From the NCBI GenBank assembly GCA_947648905.1, contig CANSPP010000002.1, positions 186,001 to 250,000 of the forward strand: a stretch of 64,000 nt of DNA, in the 5' to 3' direction. Both the position numbers and the translations under genes were made by a program. Shown in pieces: positions 1-7,475 of the stretch. Source of the DNA: an uncultured Clostridium sp. GTDB lineage: Bacteria > Bacillota > Clostridia > TANB77 > CAG-508. The first letter of the stretch is position 1. Each line of letters opens with the position of its first letter. Below the pieces are notes generated by a model that saw only the letters and a program-made list of their open reading frames with translations, had not been told where the DNA came from and did no database searches.

Positions 1-84
1 TTTTCTAATGTCAAAAAAGGGGGAATATGGCGAAAAAGGGCGAAAAAAGGCTAAATTTTCTTTTACTATTTTTTCCATTTTGTA

Positions 85-149
85 TTGTGTTTACATAATT
101 TTTATGGTATAATGTTATCGAATTTATAATATAGACATTTGTAGGAGGG
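85..149 (+). promoter_or_regulatory. Promoter and RBS of the Spo0A-like gene
   Basis: A perfect -10 (TATAAT, 108-113) lies 17 nt after a weak -35 (TTGTGT, 85-90). A strong Shine-Dalgarno (AGGAGGG, 143-149) sits 7 nt before the ATG at 157. Upstream, at about 29-54, are short GGCGAAAAA-type repeats of unknown role. Confidence 0.7.
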
Positions 150-156
150 TTTCCAG

Positions 157-876
157 ATGCAGAAAGTCCTTATTGCTAATCCTAATGTTGAGCAAAGAAT
201 AAGGCTTTGTCAACAGCTTGCAAATGATAAAAGGTTAGAAGTAATAGAAACAGCTGATGGAAAAACTGCTTTAGAAAAATATCTTGATATTAAACCTAAT
301 GTATTAGTTTTAGATTCTTGCCTAAAAGATATAAATTGTATTGAAATAATTGATAGATTATCTACAAATATTGCAGATAAGAAAAATAACAACATTATAT
401 TAACAGCTCAAAAAGAAGAAAATTTGAACTTGTCTAATGCTGCTAGAATATACAAGGTAATCTATGATGATGAAAATTTTAATGACTTTTATAGTACAAT
501 TAACGAAATGTATCTTTTTGGAGAATATGAAGAATTAACTAACGAGGAACTCGATTTATTATTTTTGACATTAAAAATTCCTTTAAATTCAAATGGAACT
601 AATTACATAAGAGAAGCTATTTTTGAATGCTACTACTACCCTGACTTACAGAAAAAATTGAAAGATATTTTTACTATAATTGGACAAAGACACAACAAGC
701 CTAATTCGGCAATACGATCAAGTTTTAGAACTGCATTAGAACGATTAAATATGTATAGAGATACTATCAACTGCCCTATTATGCAATATTTTGATATTGA
801 AGAAAATATAACCCCAAAAGATTTTTTAGAAATTGCAGTAATGTATTTACATCTACAAAAAGGAAAGAAGAAATAA
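157..876 (+). CDS. Spo0A-like response regulator with degenerate receiver domain
   Basis: The protein has 239 aa. Residues 1-110 look like a receiver domain, with Asp53 in VLVLDS at the phosphoacceptor position. The acidic pair normally found in the first loop (ADDN in Spo0A) is replaced by ANPN, so Mg2+-dependent phosphorylation is doubtful. Residues about 130-215 resemble the Spo0A C-terminal DNA-binding domain (NYIREAIFECYYYPDL, then IGQRHNKPNSAIRSSFRTAL). It is slightly shorter than Spo0A (about 265 aa) and has no spoIVB neighbour, so it is probably a divergent paralogue rather than the master regulator. It is transcribed alone and converges with the radical SAM gene. Start chosen on the RBS at 143-149. 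The fold assignment is fairly secure; its role is inferred. Confidence 0.7.
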   Translation: MQKVLIANPNVEQRIRLCQQLANDKRLEVIETADGKTALEKYLDIKPNVLVLDSCLKDINCIEIIDRLSTNIADKKNNNIILTAQKEENLNLSNAARIYKVIYDDENFNDFYSTINEMYLFGEYEELTNEELDLLFLTLKIPLNSNGTNYIREAIFECYYYPDLQKKLKDIFTIIGQRHNKPNSAIRSSFRTALERLNMYRDTINCPIMQYFDIEENITPKDFLEIAVMYLHLQKGKKK

Positions 877-908
877 GTTTTGTAAAAAACCTATTCCTCT
901 TTTTTAGT

Positions 909-2099
909 TTATGCGTTTTCTTTTAATTCTTTATACCCTTGCATTATATTGTCTATTTCCATATTGTTTATTGGCTCTGATACAAATGTATTCAAATTTC
1001 TTCCCATTAGATTATATGCTGTTTTCATATATTCATCACTAACATTATCACTTGTAATTATATTGAATATTGGCACATTATCTTTTAAACTTTCTTTTGA
1101 TTTCCTCATTATTTCCATACTGTCCATATTGTCTAAATTCATTTTTGCAAAAACCATTTCTGGCTTTGATTCTATAATTTTATTATATGTTTCTTTTCCG
1201 TCTGTTGCTGTGTCTACTAATTCAACATAGTCTAAGCCTTTTATTGTATCTGCTATTTTATTTCTTATTTCCTCGTTATTATGAGCAATTAGAATTTTTA
1301 TCTTTTTCATTCTATTCTCCTCTAATTCATACATAAATTCTACTGGATTTTGGTATAGTGCATTTCCTTTTTTCACATCTACACCATGTTCCGTTTTTAT
1401 TATATCTCCATTCGCTATTAGCAAAGTATATTTATCTTCCATGTCCTTTTCTTGTCTAAAGTCTGTTTCTCCTATATTTCCAAAATTTCTAAATACATTT
1501 TTAGTTTTCTCAAATTCTGCATCTGTTATTGCAAATTCGTCTTTATTTTTCTCTGCTGTTTCTCGAAGTGGCATAAATTTAAAGAATTTCCATTTGCTAA
1601 TATTATAATTGTTTAGGAATTCTCCTAGCTGCTCCATCTCATTTATGTTTTTCTTGCTAACTACTGTATTTATATTGACTTTTAAACTTTTTCCTTTAAC
1701 ATAGTCTAATATAGTTTTAACTTCTTCAAAATGATTTTTGCCTCTTCCTAATTCTTCATTAGTATCATCATTTATCGTATCTAATGACAATGTCAAAGAA
1801 TCTAAATAATCTAAAATCTCTCTCATATTTTCATTTTGTGCTAATACCATTCCATTTGTTATTAGCTTGTTTTTTATACCATTTTCTTGTGATATTTTCA
1901 ATAGTTCTTTTAAATTTGGATATAGTAGTGCTTCTCCCCCTGTCCAAGTAATGTTGTTTACCCCATCTTTAATCAAATTATTTAATATCTCTTTATTTTC
2001 TTCATAAGTAAGATCGTTAATACCTAAAAATCTGTGGCAATATTTACAATTTTGATTACATTTTGTTGTAATATTCCAACAAACTCTCTTTTTTTGCAT
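909..2099 (-). CDS. Radical SAM protein with C-terminal degenerate receiver domain
   Basis: The radical SAM core carries Cys14, Cys18 and Cys21 (KCNQNCKYC) and a GGEALL motif, counted from the ATG at 2099. The middle part (KWKFFKFMPLR, then ITDAEFE and MEDKY) weakly recalls the C-terminal half of viperin-like enzymes. From residue 264 the chain becomes a receiver-like domain (ILIAHNNEE) whose phosphoacceptor Asp is replaced by Lys (VFAKMNLDNMDSM), so it is a pseudo-receiver. That domain has its own in-frame ATG at 1310, preceded 6 nt upstream by AGAGGAG, so a separate 133-aa receiver protein may also be made. The frame is open to 2135, but the promoter at 2138-2166 would start RNA near 2131, so 2099 (or 2108) is the likelier start. 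The substrate is unknown. Confidence 0.7.
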   Translation of the reverse strand: MQKKRVCWNITTKCNQNCKYCHRFLGINDLTYEENKEILNNLIKDGVNNITWTGGEALLYPNLKELLKISQENGIKNKLITNGMVLAQNENMREILDYLDSLTLSLDTINDDTNEELGRGKNHFEEVKTILDYVKGKSLKVNINTVVSKKNINEMEQLGEFLNNYNISKWKFFKFMPLRETAEKNKDEFAITDAEFEKTKNVFRNFGNIGETDFRQEKDMEDKYTLLIANGDIIKTEHGVDVKKGNALYQNPVEFMYELEENRMKKIKILIAHNNEEIRNKIADTIKGLDYVELVDTATDGKETYNKIIESKPEMVFAKMNLDNMDSMEIMRKSKESLKDNVPIFNIITSDNVSDEYMKTAYNLMGRNLNTFVSEPINNMEIDNIMQGYKELKENA

Positions 2100-2137
2100 T
2101 TTTAACATCTCTCTTTCTTTGAAATTGATACACAATT

Positions 2138-2166
2138 ATTATATCTTGTAAGAATTTTCCTGTCTA
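2138..2166 (-). promoter_or_regulatory. Promoter of the radical SAM gene
   Basis: On the minus strand TAGACA (2166-2161), a 17-nt spacer and TATAAT (2143-2138) form a near-consensus housekeeping promoter. Confidence 0.75.
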
Positions 2167-2205
2167 TTCTCAAATATTTAATCAGTATTAAATATTTTTT
2201 AATAC

Positions 2206-2239
2206 AAAAAAAGAATACCCTTTGTTTTAAGGATATTCT
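2206..2239 (-). terminator. Rho-independent terminator after the LysR gene
   Basis: Read on the minus strand, GAATATCC pairs with GGTATTC and is followed by a run of seven T. It lies 24 bp past the LysR stop codon. Confidence 0.7.
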
Positions 2240-2262
2240 GCCTATTTGCTTATATTCATTTA

Positions 2263-3141
2263 TTACTTATTTTTTAAGTATTTTTTTATAAATTTCTTAT
2301 CTACTTGTGTTAGCATATCTTTTATATACACTAAATTTATACTCAATTCTGGCAATTCTATTGGCAATTCAACTTCGTATAATTCTCCATTCTCTAATTG
2401 TTTCTTGACAGCTTCTTTCATTACATAAGCTATTCCTAGTCCATTCATTACTGCTTCTACTCTTATTTCTGTTGTATCACATTTCATATTAGGTTTAATT
2501 TTTACTTTGTGTTCTTTTAGAATCTTGAATAGATTTTTAGTAGAAATTGTATTGTCAAAATTTAATATATATCGTAAATCTTCTAATTCTTTTACATTTT
2601 CAATTTTCAATGGCTCTTTTGCAACAAATATATTGTTTACTTTTTTTAATTCTTCAATTACAAACTCATCTGTTTCTGTTGGTATAACATCTGTTATTAC
2701 AAAACCAAGTTTGTGATTTTTTAACATCTCAAACATTTCACTTGGATTTGCACCACAAGTTAACTCAATATTTAAGTTTGGAAAATCATTTTTGGCTTTT
2801 TTGATATATTCCATTAAGTAATAATTAGTCAAGTGAGATTGACACCCTAAATTTATAGTACCATTAGCTAAATCATTTTTTTCTTTTATTACTTTTTCGG
2901 CAAAATCAAAGGAAGAAATACTTTTATTAACCATTTCAAATAATTCTTTTCCCTTTTCTGTTAGCTTTACTCCATTTTTTTCTCTATAAAATAGTTTCAC
3001 ATCTAATTGATTTTCTAAATTGCTTATCTGTGTACTAATATTAGCTGGAGTCTGATCTAATTTATTTCCTGCATCTGCATAGCTTTTAGAACTTGCAACT
3101 ACACAAAATATCTTATACAAATTATAATTTACATTAGACAT
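2263..3141 (-). CDS. LysR-family transcriptional regulator
   Basis: The protein has 292 aa, the usual LysR length. An N-terminal winged helix-turn-helix spans about residues 5-65 (AGNKLDQTPANISTQISNLE is the recognition region), followed by a periplasmic-binding-like effector domain (about 90-290). The start at 3141 is preferred over the ATG at 3156 because GAGAGGTG lies just upstream of it. A TATAAT-like -10 precedes the gene. The regulated genes and the ligand cannot be deduced; it reads toward the radical SAM gene but a terminator separates them. Confidence 0.85.
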   Translation of the reverse strand: MSNVNYNLYKIFCVVASSKSYADAGNKLDQTPANISTQISNLENQLDVKLFYREKNGVKLTEKGKELFEMVNKSISSFDFAEKVIKEKNDLANGTINLGCQSHLTNYYLMEYIKKAKNDFPNLNIELTCGANPSEMFEMLKNHKLGFVITDVIPTETDEFVIEELKKVNNIFVAKEPLKIENVKELEDLRYILNFDNTISTKNLFKILKEHKVKIKPNMKCDTTEIRVEAVMNGLGIAYVMKEAVKKQLENGELYEVELPIELPELSINLVYIKDMLTQVDKKFIKKYLKNK

Positions 3142-3180
3142 AGTAGCACCTCTCAATCGCTATTATTATATCATATTATG

Positions 3181-3222
3181 TAAATAAAGTAAAGAGTTTT
3201 GCCCTATTTCTAGGCAAAACTC
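3181..3222 (-). terminator. Terminator after the ToxN-CYTH gene
   Basis: A perfect 10-bp inverted repeat (GAGTTTTGCC at 3194-3203 and its complement at 3213-3222) is followed on the minus strand by a T-rich tract. Confidence 0.8.
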
Positions 3223-3228
3223 CATGTA

Positions 3229-4308
3229 TTATTCGTTATTTTGTTTTGAATATAATAAATTTGCTTTTCTAATATCAAACTTTGTTCCGATTTTTAGGTT
3301 AAGTGTTTTTACAAATTCTATTAGCTGCTCTATATTTTGTTCTGCATTTTCTACTTTCTTTGCTTCTAGCTCTATAAATATTCCTAAATCTTTAACATCT
3401 TGAATATATGCTATAAACTCATCATTTTCGTACATATAGTTTTTATCAATCATATTTAAAAATCTTGTATAACCTAATATATTCAAATGTTTTTCTGCTT
3501 CTTCTATGCTCATAACTTTTAATACAGACTTTTCTGTACTTATCTCAAATCCATTGCTGTTATGATTTCTTCTTTTACAAACTATCTTTTTGTCATCTTC
3601 ATTAACATATCTAATAATTAGTGTGTCTGTAATTCTTCCATTTTTAGGTGCAAATTCATTAGTTTTATCATTTTTCATATATATATCATCTAATGTAAAT
3701 TCTTCTATGTATTTGAATCCTTTATCTTCTAAAACTTTAACAATAGTTGATATTTCTTCAAAGACTTCACAAGTTATTTCTACATCTTTTATAAACTTTG
3801 TTTCTCTTACTGCATCTCCAACATATTCTTTTAATTTTTGTTCTAGTAACTCAAAATCACATGAAATGCTAATAAAAAATGGGATTTTTATATGTACTAC
3901 ATTTTTGTATATTTTCTTTGCTTTTGAATATATCACATTTTTATTATCATTTATAAAATTGCTTTCTGCTTGTAAGAGATCTCTATACTTGTCCCCTCTA
4001 CTATTAAAATCTAATAATTTTATTGCTGTTTCTGGAACTGGTAGCATTTCAGAGAATCTTATAATAGATACATTTTTTCCTTTTCTATCTTCTACTCTTA
4101 TAAAACTAGGATTATCTTTGTACTTATCATAACCTACTTTGTATGAATATAAAGGTGCAAAATATAAATAATTTTCTACCCTTAATACAATTCCTACATA
4201 AGGTCTTTTTTGCTCTTTATTCCAACTAACATGACTATCAAATTTGCTCAAATAGTCTATGTAATCTTCATTTACTGTATAAAATTTTAGTGTTTCATTT
4301 TCTCCCAT
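3229..4308 (-). CDS. Type III toxin (ToxN/AbiQ-like endoribonuclease) fused to a CYTH domain
   Basis: The protein has 359 aa, about twice the usual ToxN length (about 170-200 aa). Residues 6-165 match the ToxN/AbiQ pattern: LKFYTVNEDYIDYL, then RPYVGIVLRV and YLYFAPLYSYK, where the Ser of the catalytic T/S-S pair is kept and its partner is Tyr, then MLPVPETAIKLLD. Residues about 172-350 look like a CYTH (triphosphate tunnel) domain: LDDIYM, TLIIRYVN, then a DLGIFIELEAKK strand; the usual first-strand ExExK motif is degenerate (VEITCEV). The start at 4308 follows AAAGGAG; the frame also runs upstream into the antitoxin RNA, which is unlikely to be translated. A terminator and three RNA repeats lie upstream, the standard toxI-toxN order. 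The toxin is expected to cut mRNA and be held by the RNA; the CYTH role is unknown. Confidence 0.82.
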   Translation of the reverse strand: MGENETLKFYTVNEDYIDYLSKFDSHVSWNKEQKRPYVGIVLRVENYLYFAPLYSYKVGYDKYKDNPSFIRVEDRKGKNVSIIRFSEMLPVPETAIKLLDFNSRGDKYRDLLQAESNFINDNKNVIYSKAKKIYKNVVHIKIPFFISISCDFELLEQKLKEYVGDAVRETKFIKDVEITCEVFEEISTIVKVLEDKGFKYIEEFTLDDIYMKNDKTNEFAPKNGRITDTLIIRYVNEDDKKIVCKRRNHNSNGFEISTEKSVLKVMSIEEAEKHLNILGYTRFLNMIDKNYMYENDEFIAYIQDVKDLGIFIELEAKKVENAEQNIEQLIEFVKTLNLKIGTKFDIRKANLLYSKQNNE

Positions 4309-4320
4309 TTTTGCTCCTTT

Positions 4321-4357
4321 ACAAACAAAACAGGATATATTACTATACCCTGTTTGT
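4321..4357 (-). terminator. Terminator between antitoxin RNA and toxin
   Basis: AAACAGGGTATA and TATATCCTGTTT (arms 4355-4344 and 4339-4328) form a 12-bp stem with one mismatch, followed by TTTTGTTTGT. Type III systems typically have such a leaky terminator, which sets the RNA-to-toxin ratio. Confidence 0.75.
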
Positions 4358-4363
4358 ATTTTA

Positions 4364-4470
4364 AATCTCCCTACTTGAGGCAAGGGTTTTCCTAATGTAT
4401 AACTCCCTACTTAAGGCAAGGGTTTTCCTAATGTAAATCTCCCCACTTTCGGCAGGGGTTTTTCCGATTA
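4364..4470 (-). ncRNA. Type III antitoxin RNA: three tandem 36-nt repeats
   Basis: Three head-to-tail units lie at 4364-4399 (36 nt), 4400-4435 (36 nt) and 4436-4470 (35 nt). On the minus strand each contains AAAACCC(T/C)TGCC followed by GTAGGGAG or GTGGGGAG. The complementary CCC and GGG blocks within each unit fit the pseudoknot expected of ToxI-type antitoxins. The transcript should begin near 4495, and the encoded toxin would process it into 36-nt units. A 7-bp inverted repeat (AGTAATC/GATTACT, 4470-4487) lies at its 5' end and could be a hairpin or an operator. Confidence 0.82.
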
Positions 4471-4501
4471 GTAATCATACGATTACTCTTTTAGTATATT
4501 C

Positions 4502-4530
4502 ATTATACACTATTTTTATAACATTGTCAA
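4502..4530 (-). promoter_or_regulatory. Consensus promoter of the antitoxin-toxin operon
   Basis: TTGACA (4530-4525), a 17-nt spacer and TATAAT (4507-4502) match the housekeeping consensus exactly, as expected for a highly expressed antitoxin RNA. Confidence 0.85.
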
Positions 4531-4543
4531 ACAAATTTTTACA

Positions 4544-4921
4544 CTAATTTCTTTTTTCCTTTATTTTATTCAAATTAGGAAATGTAGCAACAACAATATC
4601 TTTTAAGATTTCTAATTCTTCTTCATCACACTTATCAATGATATTTTTCAATATTTCTTTATTGGTGTATTCTTTATTATTACTCATTCTTTCTCCATAT
4701 AATAAATAATCAGAAGATTCTTTTAATTTTGAACATATTTGATGCAATGTATGTATGCTACAACTCTTGTCGCCTTTTTCTAAACTCAAAAGATAATTTT
4801 CAGTTCTATCTATCATTTCAGATGCTTTTTCTCTTGTTAATCCTATACTTTCCCTCGCATTTTTTGTTCTTTCTCCAAAGCCCTTCCAGTCTGTATATTC
4901 CTTTTTATCTGTTCTGCTCAT
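4544..4921 (-). CDS. XRE-family helix-turn-helix regulator
   Basis: The protein has 125 aa. An XRE-type HTH spans about residues 12-75 (RTKNARESIGLTREKASEM, then YLLSLEKGDKSCSIHTLHQIC, then DYLLYG), with a charged C-terminal tail of about 45 aa. The Shine-Dalgarno is weak (GGGGGC). Its stop lies 14 bp from the toxin-antitoxin promoter, so it may regulate that promoter or read into it; that link is inferred from position only. Confidence 0.8.
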   Translation of the reverse strand: MSRTDKKEYTDWKGFGERTKNARESIGLTREKASEMIDRTENYLLSLEKGDKSCSIHTLHQICSKLKESSDYLLYGERMSNNKEYTNKEILKNIIDKCDEEELEILKDIVVATFPNLNKIKEKRN

Positions 4922-5073
4922 TATTTCGCCCCCATACCAACAATAATTTTTATAATTTCTGTTAGTATTATCTCATTTTAGGCAAAATAATATTAGAAAC
5001 CAATAATAATTTATATTATTATTATTAGTCATTTTATAAGCAAATAAAAATACGATTTTAAATCGCTTTGAGT

Positions 5074-5580
5074 TTACATTTTTTGTTTTATCAATTTCAT
5101 ATACTTATCATTTAATTTTTGTAAATATTCAAGGTTAGCATTAGTAATTTGAGTATTTTTTACTACCCCATCTTCTTGCATTTCGTCAAAGTATCTATTG
5201 TTTAAGTATAATAGTTGTTCAACTATTTCTTGCTCATCAATATTACAAGCTCTCAATGTTGCATATACATAAACATTATTTGAAAAATGATTTAATTCTT
5301 CCTCTTGAGCATTAGGAAAAGATTTCCTCACTTCTTCCTTTATTTTTATTGTCATTTCTAATCTAAATGGCTTGTTCAATAATTCGCTATAATCTTTCAC
5401 AATTTTCTTCTTTTCATTTTCTAAATATTGTTTTGCTTCTAAATATTTTGCAATTACTTTATCTGTTACTACTGATTGTTCATATAGTTTATCATATTCA
5501 GTTGCATTATCAACAAGTCTATTTAGTTCATTTTCTGCATTAGTAATATCTTGATCTAGCTTTACAATGTCATACTTCAT
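5074..5580 (-). CDS. Protein with N-terminal Spo0E-like domain
   Basis: The protein has 168 aa. The start at 5580 follows a perfect AGGAGG. Residues about 8-47 fit the Spo0E aspartyl-phosphatase pattern: two helices with ELNRLV and the SxxxD signature (Ser36, Asp40) followed by KVIAKYL. Spo0E-type proteins remove phosphate from Spo0A. The remaining 120 residues are helical, charged and not recognised, which is unusual because Spo0E proteins are normally 50-90 aa. The gene is divergent from the XRE gene at 5679. A phosphatase role is inferred from the short motif only. Confidence 0.5.
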   Translation of the reverse strand: MKYDIVKLDQDITNAENELNRLVDNATEYDKLYEQSVVTDKVIAKYLEAKQYLENEKKKIVKDYSELLNKPFRLEMTIKIKEEVRKSFPNAQEEELNHFSNNVYVYATLRACNIDEQEIVEQLLYLNNRYFDEMQEDGVVKNTQITNANLEYLQKLNDKYMKLIKQKM

Positions 5581-5678
5581 AAATTTCCTCCTTTCATTTT
5601 CAAGGTTGTGCCTTTCAAATTGTAGCATAAAAAAATGATAAAATCAACATACTTACAATAAAAGGAAGGAATTTTTTT

Positions 5679-5963
5679 ATGAGCAATAATAGAAATCCAT
5701 ATAATGGGCTAAAAGGCAGATTAAATGTTACTGGCGAAAATATAAATCGTATTAGAGTACAGCAAAATTTATCTGCACAAGCATTATCTGATAAACTAAT
5801 TATGATTGGTTTAGATATTCATAGGCAAGCTATTTACGATATTGAATCTGGAAAAAGAACTGTAGCTGATTATGAACTTTGTGCAATAGCAGAAATGTTA
5901 GATACAACTTCTGATGCACTACTAAAAGATTTTTCTAAATATGTAAAAAAAGAAAAAAATTAA
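5679..5963 (+). CDS. Small XRE-family regulator
   Basis: The protein has 94 aa. The HTH occupies about residues 20-82 (NINRIRVQQNLSAQALSDKL, then RQAIYDIESGKRTVADYEL, then CAIAEMLDTTSDAL). The ATG at 5679 follows AAGGAAGGAA. It is divergent from the Spo0E-like gene and shares its 98-bp upstream region. It is one of very few plus-strand genes here and ends in a strong terminator, so it may autoregulate and control its divergent neighbour. Confidence 0.8.
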   Translation: MSNNRNPYNGLKGRLNVTGENINRIRVQQNLSAQALSDKLIMIGLDIHRQAIYDIESGKRTVADYELCAIAEMLDTTSDALLKDFSKYVKKEKN

Positions 5964-6005
5964 AAGAGATTACTAAAATTTGAAATAGTAATCTCTTTAT
6001 TTATA
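5963..6005 (+). terminator. Terminator after the XRE gene
   Basis: A 13-bp perfect inverted repeat (5963-5975 and 5986-5998) with a 10-nt loop is followed by TTTATTTAT on the plus strand. It begins at the XRE stop codon. Confidence 0.8.
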
Positions 6006-6074
6006 CAAATTGTAACTTATTTATAAAGTCTTTTTACTTGATATTCATAATGACTATCTGATTCTAAATTTGTT

Positions 6075-6965
6075 TTATGCAAATTTTATAGAATCAATAA
6101 TAAATTTACTAATTTCTTTCCATTCATCTTCTAGTTCTTTGGTGCAATTAAAATTAACTAATCTTAATTTACCATCAACTGAAAATGCTATTATATGATT
6201 ATATATTTCTGTATCTGAAGCCTGTGTTGTAAATTCTATTTCTCCAATTTTATGATTATTTATTTCCCAAAAGTTTACTTTTACATCTTTTGAATAATTT
6301 TTATATGTAGATTCCATTGTTTTTATATATTCTTCTATTTGAGTATTTTTCATTGCTACATCATTCATAACTAATGCTACATTTATTGTTCCTCTTTCAT
6401 TTGTATAAACTAATGATGGTGGATTTCCATTTGGATATTTTACATTTAACATTTCATCACTCATTATTTTAAATTCGGTTGGTATCTTTAGTGAAAAGCC
6501 TCCAAAATCTTCATATTGTGTTTTAATTATATTTCCTTTATTACTTGTAATCTCCAATGTATTTTCTATTTCACTAATATACGGATCTTTATTAACAGAT
6601 ATATTTGTTATTGTAATAATACCACTAATTAAGGCAGCTACTATACTTATAACTAATACTATTTTTAAAGATTTTGTTTTATCTTTATATTCTGGTATTT
6701 TACTTTCCTTATTGTATATTTGATACATCTCTTTTATATCTTTATCATTTTTTACATCTATAAGAATTATTGGAATTGCAATTATCATAATTAAAATTGA
6801 ATTGATTATAGTTATATTATTGAGAATTAAATTTTTGCTTGTTGCAAAAACATTTCCTACAACCATTATCATTGTAAGCAATATAATAATTATTTCATAA
6901 ACATAGTAGTTCTTAAATGCTTTGTTTTCTTTTTTCATCATTTTTTTAAATTCACTTTTTTTCAT
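6075..6965 (-). CDS. Membrane protein with extracytoplasmic domain, unknown function
   Basis: The protein has 296 aa; the ATG at 6965 follows GGAGG (the open frame continues 4 codons upstream to a TTG). Three hydrophobic segments (about 20-41, 48-70 and 99-119) are followed by a C-terminal domain of about 165 aa. That domain (FGGFSLKIPTEFKI, then VALVMNDVAM) vaguely recalls PsbP/DcrB-like secreted domains. It is the last gene of the first cargo array. No catalytic residues are evident and no function is proposed. Confidence 0.7.
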   Translation of the reverse strand: MKKSEFKKMMKKENKAFKNYYVYEIIIILLTMIMVVGNVFATSKNLILNNITIINSILIMIIAIPIILIDVKNDKDIKEMYQIYNKESKIPEYKDKTKSLKIVLVISIVAALISGIITITNISVNKDPYISEIENTLEITSNKGNIIKTQYEDFGGFSLKIPTEFKIMSDEMLNVKYPNGNPPSLVYTNERGTINVALVMNDVAMKNTQIEEYIKTMESTYKNYSKDVKVNFWEINNHKIGEIEFTTQASDTEIYNHIIAFSVDGKLRLVNFNCTKELEDEWKEISKFIIDSIKFA

Positions 6966-7016
6966 ATTTTCCTCCAATTTACTATTTTTAATATACTACG
7001 AACTTGCAATTTTTAA

Positions 7017-7370
7017 TTATTTCAACACTTCATTTAATTCTTCTAGTGATAATCCTCTAATTAATATATTATTATCTTTTTCATCAATAACAAATTTCAT
7101 AAGTCTATTTATTGCTTCATAATAATCTATATCTCCTAAAACTCCATTATTTGTTGTACTTACAAGCATTAGTTTCCATTCATCAACCTCTGTATTATTT
7201 ACTTTATACAATAATCTCGGATTTTTAGGAAAGGAAGTTAAAGTGCCTTCTGTTAGTGCAAATGCACCAAATGGCTTACTATCTTTACCATTATAAAAAT
7301 TTGGCTTTCCTATATAAGCATTTTCCCAATTATTATTTTCTTTTTTCTTAAATTTATCAAATAATCCCAT
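7017..7370 (-). CDS. Small protein of unknown function (cargo gene)
   Basis: The protein has 117 aa and begins MGLFDKFKKKE, nearly the same start as the neighbouring DUF4241 gene (MGLFNKKKK), which hints at shared 5' ends within the array. The rest is soluble and acidic, with the C-terminal ILIRGLSLEELNEVLK. Its promoter is at 7414-7442. Similar small proteins are often immunity-type, but no family is recognised with confidence. Confidence 0.65.
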   Translation of the reverse strand: MGLFDKFKKKENNNWENAYIGKPNFYNGKDSKPFGAFALTEGTLTSFPKNPRLLYKVNNTEVDEWKLMLVSTTNNGVLGDIDYYEAINRLMKFVIDEKDNNILIRGLSLEELNEVLK

Positions 7371-7413
7371 AATTACATCTCTAATCTTTTTATAAATTAC
7401 TATTCATGTTACG

Positions 7414-7442
7414 ATTATATAATAAAAGACAGATAATTTCAA
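7414..7442 (-). promoter_or_regulatory. Array promoter 1
   Basis: TTGAAA (7442-7437), a 17-nt spacer and TATAAT (7419-7414). The spacer and -10 region (GTCTTTTATTATATAAT) are the same as in the promoters at 8296-8324 and 31690-31718. Confidence 0.8.
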
Positions 7443-7475
7443 CTTATTATCTTCTTCACGAATTGTAATTTGTAA

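Noticed and set aside
4309..4383. N-terminal extension of the toxin gene into the antitoxin repeats
   Set aside because: It would be translated across a terminator hairpin; a proper RBS and ATG exist at 4308.
4364..4470. CRISPR array (three 36-nt repeats)
   Set aside because: Units are directly tandem with no spacers, lie between a promoter and a ToxN-like gene, and no cas genes are present.
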